This document shows, in pieces, positions 34,518 through 38,971 of a DNA stretch of 38,971 nt; positions within the stretch are counted from its first letter, which is position 1; every line of letters begins with the position of its first letter. A model generated the notes under the pieces. That model ran no database searches, had not been told where the DNA came from, and was given only the letters and a program-made list of their open reading frames with translations. Origin of the DNA: Ignavibacteriales bacterium (GTDB lineage: Bacteria; Bacteroidota; Ignavibacteria; Ignavibacteriales; SURF-24); NCBI GenBank assembly GCA_003599415.1, contig QZKB01000029.1, positions 1-38,971 on the forward strand. The letters are read 5' to 3'. A program made the translations under genes and the position numbers.

Positions 34518-35575
34518 TAAACAGTCAGAGTAAAATATTAATTTGCTATAATGAGCCGGTAAAATTATTTGATAATTATATCGGCAAGAAAATTAAGTCC
34601 TCTGTAGATGATGTTGATACTTCCGAAAGCGAACTTGCCAATCAAATCGGAATAATTATAACATCACTACAGGAAAATTTTGAGAACATTGAAGTTCTAT
34701 CTTTAAATCAGAACATCGAATCATTCATTACAAAGATTAAAAGATACTCTCCCGATGTTATTTTTAATCTTGTTGAATCAGTAAATGGAATTGCAAACTA
34801 CGAAGCATTTATTGCCGGCTTGTATGAGCTTCTTCAGGTTAATTACACCGGAAACACACCAATTTGTCTTGCCACTTGTTTAGATAAATCTAGGACAAAG
34901 CAGGTTCTGGCTTCGCATAAGATTAAAGTACCCGGCTATTACATTGCTCAATTTAAAAACAAAGAGTACTTAAATGAGCTGGGTCTGGAGTTTCCGGTAA
35001 TTCTAAAATTGCTTAAAGAAGATGCAAGCATTGGAATTTCGGAATTCTCAGTTGTAAATAACATTGCCGAAGTTAATGAGCGATTGGAATTCCTTTATAA
35101 AACTTACAAGCAGGATGTTCTTATTGAAGAATATATAAACGGCAGAGAGTTTAACGTTGCCATATTAGGCGGCATGGTTTTGCCTGTTTCAGAAATTGAT
35201 TTTACCGGCTTACCAAAAGATTTTCCTAAAATAGTTACCTATGAAGGTAAGTGGTCTCCTCAAAGTGTTTACTTTAAGTACACAAATCCCGTTTGTCCCG
35301 CAGATATTAATGACAATCTGAAATTAAAATTGGAAAGCATTGCATTAAAAGCTTACCAGGCATTAAACTGCAGGGACTATGCCAGGGTTGATATTCGTCT
35401 GAATAAAAATAATACTCCTTATGTTATCGAAGTAAATCCAAATCCGGATTTATCGACAGATGCCGGCGTAGCTCGTGCATCAGGAGCAGCAAATATCGGT
35501 TACCCTGAACTGCTTAAAACAATTATTAATTTTGCAATCGAAAGGAAAGTAAATGATACGAAAGTTAAAGTCTGA
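34514..35575 (+). CDS. D-Ala-D-Ala-ligase-like ATP-grasp protein 2
   Basis: A 353-residue paralogue of the protein before it, sharing the block YTGNTPICLATCLDKSRTKQ. Order: N-terminal domain with IFNLVES, ATP-binding LKLLKEDASIGI, LIEEYINGREFNVAIL, and metal-binding IEVNPNPDLSTDAG. The GSS of the ATP loop is ASI and the PG of the last motif is PD, so it departs further from true Ddl and probably accepts different substrates from its neighbour. It starts in an ATGA overlap, without its own ribosome-binding site, which means translational coupling. It overlaps the acetyltransferase by 23 bases. Two ligases in a row suggest two successive condensations, or a heteromeric ligase; both are inference. 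Confidence 0.86.
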   Translation: MINSQSKILICYNEPVKLFDNYIGKKIKSSVDDVDTSESELANQIGIIITSLQENFENIEVLSLNQNIESFITKIKRYSPDVIFNLVESVNGIANYEAFIAGLYELLQVNYTGNTPICLATCLDKSRTKQVLASHKIKVPGYYIAQFKNKEYLNELGLEFPVILKLLKEDASIGISEFSVVNNIAEVNERLEFLYKTYKQDVLIEEYINGREFNVAILGGMVLPVSEIDFTGLPKDFPKIVTYEGKWSPQSVYFKYTNPVCPADINDNLKLKLESIALKAYQALNCRDYARVDIRLNKNNTPYVIEVNPNPDLSTDAGVARASGAANIGYPELLKTIINFAIERKVNDTKVKV

Positions 35576-36023
35576 CGACAGACAGCAAATAGTTGATCTG
35601 CTTTCCCGCATTAGTAATTTTAAAAAGGTTGAATGCGAAGTGGCAATGGAATTAATTGATATTGCTATCATAAGACCGGAGCAAGAGGATTATAACATTT
35701 TTGTTTATGAAGACAATGGAAAGATTGAGGGTTACCATTGTACTGGTAAGAGACCTCTTACAGATGGAGTTTTTGATTTGTACTGGATTGTTGTTGATCC
35801 GGAGGTACAAGGCAAAGGTATTGGCAAACAGCTTCTTAAACATTCGGAAGAATTAGTTGCTAAGAACAACGGAAGATGGCTGCTTGCAGAAACATCATCT
35901 AAAGATGACTATGATGCTACAAGAAATTTTTATTTAAGGAATAAATACACGATAGTCGCTGAGATAAACGACTTCTATTCCTTGAATGACAGCATGATTA
36001 TTTTCGGAAAATATTTTAACTAA
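35553..36023 (+). CDS. GNAT-family N-acetyltransferase
   Basis: A 156-residue acetyl-CoA-dependent acyltransferase. The acetyl-CoA loop is VDPEVQGKGIGKQLL (about residues 75-89), following the beta strand DLYWIV, with the C-terminal NFYLRNKYTIVAEI that usually closes the fold. An AAAGGAAAG ribosome-binding site lies inside the end of the preceding gene, so the ATG is well supported. It is much shorter than AblB, the beta-lysine acetyltransferase of N-epsilon-acetyl-beta-lysine synthesis. Its place between two ATP-grasp ligases and a KamA protein suggests that it acetylates lysine, beta-lysine or their conjugate, but the sequence alone cannot show this. Confidence 0.88.
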   Translation: MIRKLKSDDRQQIVDLLSRISNFKKVECEVAMELIDIAIIRPEQEDYNIFVYEDNGKIEGYHCTGKRPLTDGVFDLYWIVVDPEVQGKGIGKQLLKHSEELVAKNNGRWLLAETSSKDDYDATRNFYLRNKYTIVAEINDFYSLNDSMIIFGKYFN

Positions 36024-36040
36024 ATATAAAGGGAAAATCG

Positions 36041-37201
36041 ATGGAACAATGGCAGCAAATGCTCAGGCAGAGCATTCATACGGTCGATCAATTAGTGGAA
36101 AAATTTAACCTTGACCGGAACATTGCCGGTCAGTTGGATAAGTTCTTCCAGGCCAGAATAAATCCCTATTATCTAAGCCTCATTCGCACTCCGGGAGATC
36201 CTATCTGGAAGCAATGCGTTCCCCATCAGGATGAACTTGAAGACATGGACGCAAGCGAAGATCCGTTAAACGAAGATGCAATGAGCCCTGTTCCTAATAT
36301 TACACATCGTTACCCCGATCGTGTACTGTTTCTTGTTACAAGTCAGTGCGGAATGTACTGCAGGTTCTGTACACGCAAGAGAAAAGTCGGCAACTCCGAT
36401 AAAATCTCAATGCGCAATCTCGAATCTGCATTTAATTATATAGAAACTCATAAAGAAATCCGTGACGTTATACTTTCAGGCGGTGATCCGTTGATGCTTA
36501 CCGATACTATGCTTGAAAAAATATTAAAGCGTTTACGTCAGATTCCTCACCTGGAAATTATTCGTATCGGTTCTAAAATGCCGTGCGTTTTACCGCAGAG
36601 AATAACTCCCAAGCTTTGCAATATGATTAAGAAGTATCATCCTGTTTATGTAAACACTCACTTTAATCATCCGTGGGAAGTTACACCTGAGAGTAAAAAA
36701 GCATGCGAGATGCTGGCTGATGCCGGTATACCTGTTGGCAACCAGACCGTTTTAATGAAAGGTGTAAATGACGATCCTGCCGTTATAAAAGAATTGATGC
36801 AGAAGTTATTGTTCATGCGTGTAAAACCGTATTACCTTTATATGGCTGATGAAACAAAAGGTGCCAACCATTTCAGGACTTCAATTCGTAAAGGAATTGA
36901 GATAATGGAAAACCTCCGCGGCCATACAAGCGGGCTTGCAATTCCTTACTTTGTAATAGATGCGCCCGGCGGCGGCGGAAAAATTCCTTTACTGCCGGAA
37001 TATGTTCTTCACCATGATGATGAGAAGATTATTATGCGCAATTACAAAGGTGAAGTTTATATGTATGAAGATATTGAAGGCAAGAAAGAAGCGCTTAGAA
37101 AAATAAATCTTGAAAAGAAAAGCCGTAACGGTAAACAGCCTAAAAAGCTTAAGGAATATAAGCCGGAAGAGTTTACTGAAATGGTTCTAAGCGAAATATA
37201 A
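36041..37201 (+). CDS. KamA-family lysine 2,3-aminomutase (radical SAM, PLP)
   Basis: Radical SAM enzyme moving the alpha-amino group of an amino acid to the beta carbon, most likely L-lysine to L-beta-lysine. The [4Fe-4S] site is CGMYCRFC (Cys103, 107, 110). The PLP lysine is Lys314 in APGGGGKIP. Asp270 (MADETKGANHFRT) and Asp307 stand 44 and 7 residues before it, the same spacing as the Asp293/Asp330/Lys337 set that binds lysine in the Clostridium enzyme; glutamate aminomutases change these residues. SGGDPLMLTD and NTHFNHPWE are further family marks. 386 residues is slightly short (about 416 in Clostridium). The C-terminus is a charged tail after the barrel. GGGAAAATCG precedes the ATG, and it is the last gene of the operon, 17 bases after the acetyltransferase. 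Confidence 0.93.
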   Translation: MEQWQQMLRQSIHTVDQLVEKFNLDRNIAGQLDKFFQARINPYYLSLIRTPGDPIWKQCVPHQDELEDMDASEDPLNEDAMSPVPNITHRYPDRVLFLVTSQCGMYCRFCTRKRKVGNSDKISMRNLESAFNYIETHKEIRDVILSGGDPLMLTDTMLEKILKRLRQIPHLEIIRIGSKMPCVLPQRITPKLCNMIKKYHPVYVNTHFNHPWEVTPESKKACEMLADAGIPVGNQTVLMKGVNDDPAVIKELMQKLLFMRVKPYYLYMADETKGANHFRTSIRKGIEIMENLRGHTSGLAIPYFVIDAPGGGGKIPLLPEYVLHHDDEKIIMRNYKGEVYMYEDIEGKKEALRKINLEKKSRNGKQPKKLKEYKPEEFTEMVLSEI

Positions 37202-37228
37202 AAGTATTTTTTGTTCTCAGATAGTTTT

Positions 37229-37280
37229 AACACACCCTTTCTTTCCCTTTATCGGAAAATCTGAAGGGGTGTGTTTTTTT
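37229..37280 (+). terminator. Strong terminator closing the aminomutase operon
   Basis: A 13-bp stem (37229-37241 with 37263-37275, one T-G wobble) encloses a second small stem (TTTCC with GGAAA), then runs into TTTTTTT. It starts 28 bases past the kamA stop and marks the end of the four-gene operon. Confidence 0.9.
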
Positions 37281-37357
37281 ATGTAGTAAAAATTTTCTCT
37301 CACCCGATTTTTCCTTAGTTTTCTTCCGCACAATTACAAATTATTAACAGGTTTGAA

Positions 37358-37825
37358 ATGAAAACAAGATTTATTAATGCCTACCGCGGAAACACATTCT
37401 TCCTTATGAACATTTTGAAAGACCTTAAAGATGAAGATATGATGTTAAATACAGGAGAATCCAATACTATCGGCTGGATACTTGGCCACATTACACACTC
37501 CAGGGGATCATTACTTAAAAGATTTAACAAGGATGTTGAGATTAAAGAATTTGAAAAGAACTTTGAGCGTGGTGCAGTAAAGAATAAAGATCTTAAGGTT
37601 AACCTTGCGGAAACATTAAAAGATTTTTCATCCCGCGGGGAAATGCTTGCCGGGACTTTTGAGGAATTTACTGATGAAGATTTCAATAAAGATCTTGGAA
37701 TACCTATGCCGGGAGGCAAAAGTGATGCTGCAACTGTTCTTTCATTCTTAACCTGGCACGAAACATTTCACATCGGACAAATTGATTTGATAAAAGCAGC
37801 CTGCGGTAAAGGCGGAATAAAGTAA
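37358..37825 (+). CDS. DinB-family protein
   Basis: A 155-residue four-helix-bundle protein of the DinB/YfiT-like group. The putative metal-binding histidines lie in ILGHITHSRG (about residues 46-55) and WHETFHIGQIDLI near the C-terminus, the usual arrangement. Members include thiol-dependent S-transferases and damage-induced proteins of unknown role; nothing here points to one of them. AGG lies 6 bases before the ATG. It stands alone after the aminomutase terminator and converges on an unrecognised minus-strand gene. Confidence 0.85.
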   Translation: MKTRFINAYRGNTFFLMNILKDLKDEDMMLNTGESNTIGWILGHITHSRGSLLKRFNKDVEIKEFEKNFERGAVKNKDLKVNLAETLKDFSSRGEMLAGTFEEFTDEDFNKDLGIPMPGGKSDAATVLSFLTWHETFHIGQIDLIKAACGKGGIK

Positions 37826-37864
37826 GCACAAATACTTTGTGGTAATAACCCCTTGTTGTAATAG

Positions 37865-37884
37865 CCCACGACTTAAGTCGTGGG
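37865..37884. repeat. REP-like 20-bp perfect palindrome
   Basis: CCCACGACTTAAGTCGTGGG is perfectly palindromic, centred at 37874/37875, in the 127-base gap between two convergent genes. It is far more GC-rich than its surroundings. Palindromes of this style are known as REP elements mobilised by RAYT (IS200-like) transposases; no such transposase is in the window. It might also act as a two-way transcription stop. Confidence 0.6.
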
Positions 37885-37952
37885 TTGCAATTTATTAAAC
37901 AAAATTTTACCTGCCTAATCGAAACTTTAGTATAGATAACACGATCATGCTT

Positions 37953-38726
37953 TCACTTACCCACACGGAGAAGTTCTAAATATTTTTCTCCTAAAACAGC
38001 ATTCTTATATCTGTTTGCATCCCAGAGATCTTCCGTTTCCGGAATGAGATTATAGAATATGAGATTGTTATTAACTCTTTCCCATTTGAACAACGCCCAA
38101 TCCTTTGTTTGCCTGTTCTTTAATGTAATGGTATTTATGTTTTGCGGACATTCAGCACACATAAGTGGAATGGAATATTCATTATAACCGGGAAAGCCTG
38201 TAACTGTTCCATCTGAAAGGAAGCGGATTATTACAGTAGTATCTTCTGCCGAAGTATATTTGCCGGAAAGGTAGGTATCATTAATAAAATATAATATGCC
38301 GTTTTTATGATTGTACTTTTCAGGTAATGGTATAAAGGTCATCGTTTCAGAAAGATAGTTAACCAGCAATTTATAATTATCGTTTGTACGGATTAGTTTT
38401 AATTCTGCTTTATCCTCATCTCCCTGCCAGCTTAATATCATTTCATTTTCAGATTCACCGGTAATTTTCATTTGCCAGCTTTCCATTGCCCTAGTAAAAA
38501 GCGCTTCAGAGGAATTTTTTTCGAAATAAATTTGCAGCAAGCCAAAAAATAAGCAATCCAACTCCTTTGGTGTCTTACCCTGGGCAAGAGCAGAATGCAA
38601 ATCCTCACGGAGCCAGATGTTGTTTTTGATACTTCCCTTTTCCTGAAAGAGATTGATCTGATTACCGGCAGAGAAGGTGTAAAAGATTATGAAGCAAAAT
38701 ATCTTACTTAGTAAAACTCCGTACAT
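37953..38726 (-). CDS. Exported protein of unknown function
   Basis: I do not recognise this 257-residue protein. The first 20 residues are hydrophobic (LLSKIFCFIIFYTFSAG), consistent with a signal peptide, although there is no clear lipobox. The rest is rich in aromatic, polar and charged residues with a beta-strand-like rhythm, has two cysteines close together (MCAECPQN, about residues 189-196) that could form a disulfide, and shows no enzyme motif. GAGGAA about 8 bases before the ATG supports the start. It follows the T9SS fragment on the same strand and converges with the DinB gene. Confidence 0.65.
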   Translation of the reverse strand: MYGVLLSKIFCFIIFYTFSAGNQINLFQEKGSIKNNIWLREDLHSALAQGKTPKELDCLFFGLLQIYFEKNSSEALFTRAMESWQMKITGESENEMILSWQGDEDKAELKLIRTNDNYKLLVNYLSETMTFIPLPEKYNHKNGILYFINDTYLSGKYTSAEDTTVIIRFLSDGTVTGFPGYNEYSIPLMCAECPQNINTITLKNRQTKDWALFKWERVNNNLIFYNLIPETEDLWDANRYKNAVLGEKYLELLRVGK

Positions 38727-38728
38727 AT

Positions 38729-38944
38729 TTATGTTTCCTCGTAATTGGTGAAATTTACAATAATCATTTTCTTTGATATTGATATATCTCCATACTTCAG
38801 GCTATAGAAATGAATTCCGGAGGATACCTCATTGCCGATATTGTCCTTTCCATCCCAGGTTACAGAATATTCACCGGCAATTTTATTTTCATTAACAAGA
38901 GTTTTTATTTCCCTATTTAGGATATCATTGATGTTCATATGCAA
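38729..38944 (-). pseudogene. Orphan fragment of a T9SS type A sorting domain
   Basis: The translation INDILNREIKTLVNE, AGEYSVTWDG, NEVSSGIHFYSLKYGD, KKMIIV matches the C-terminal two thirds of a T9SS sorting domain. The usual NYPNPFNP start and any passenger protein are missing: an in-frame TAG lies just upstream (38950-38948) and the other minus-strand frames out to the window edge are also closed. No ribosome-binding site precedes the TTG or ATG. It is best read as the remains of a secreted-protein gene whose 5' part was lost, unless a frameshift joins it to sequence beyond the window. Confidence 0.6.
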
Positions 38945-38971
38945 TGACTATTATTTTTTACTCTTTAATAA

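Noticed and set aside
1..38971. CRISPR arrays, tRNA or rRNA genes, prophage or intact insertion sequences
   Set aside because: No regularly spaced repeats, cloverleaf-like sequence, transposase or phage protein was seen in the intergenic gaps, all of which are below 300 bases.

Overview
The window reads as a chromosomal segment of an AT-rich Gram-negative bacterium (GC in the mid-30s percent by eye). Two secreted proteins end in type IX secretion (T9SS) sorting domains of the NYPNPFNP type, lipid A genes (lpxB, lpxK) are present, and the Mrp protein lacks its CxxC as in Bacteroidota-type homologues. Together these point to the Bacteroidota/Chlorobi superphylum, most likely an Ignavibacteria-type organism; that placement is inferred from sequence style, not from a marker-gene comparison. 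No rRNA, tRNA, CRISPR array, prophage or intact insertion sequence is visible, and no gene-free stretch exceeds 300 bases.

Layout. 1-5896 (minus strand): a secreted GH13 alpha-amylase, a secreted protein with a possible starch-binding domain (both with T9SS tails), and a YtcJ-like amidohydrolase. 5897-10966 (plus): dCMP deaminase, polyphosphate kinase, Mrp/ApbC, a Nfu-type Fe-S scaffold and triose-phosphate isomerase, closed by a terminator. 11044-22560: a tightly packed eight-gene run holding a GH2-like membrane protein, smc, an MtnX-like HAD phosphatase, an orphan DNA/RNA methyltransferase, an ICMT-like membrane methyltransferase, lpxB, a DUF374 acyltransferase and lpxK. 22608-29240: ppdK, queA, ispD, plsY and gpsA (central carbon, tRNA queuosine, isoprenoid and phospholipid synthesis). 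29265-30845 (minus): a response-regulator-like protein with a degenerate receiver and three PAS domains but no output domain. 31010-33196: recG.

33444-37201 is the most interesting part. Two tandem D-Ala-D-Ala-ligase-like ATP-grasp proteins, a GNAT acetyltransferase and a KamA-family lysine 2,3-aminomutase form one translationally coupled operon ending in a strong terminator. The aminomutase keeps its Fe-S cysteines, the PLP lysine and both acidic residues that hold lysine in the characterised enzyme. I infer a pathway that makes beta-lysine (or a close relative) and then ligates and/or acetylates it, giving an osmolyte, a small peptide or a modified metabolite that I cannot name.

The right end holds a DinB-family protein, a REP-like 20-bp perfect palindrome, an unrecognised exported protein (minus) and an orphaned fragment of a T9SS sorting domain. 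Other points worth attention are the GH2-like protein that has lost its acid/base glutamate, the pseudo-receiver, the orphan methyltransferase with an HPPY motif IV, and a histone-like Lys/Ala tail on pyruvate phosphate dikinase.
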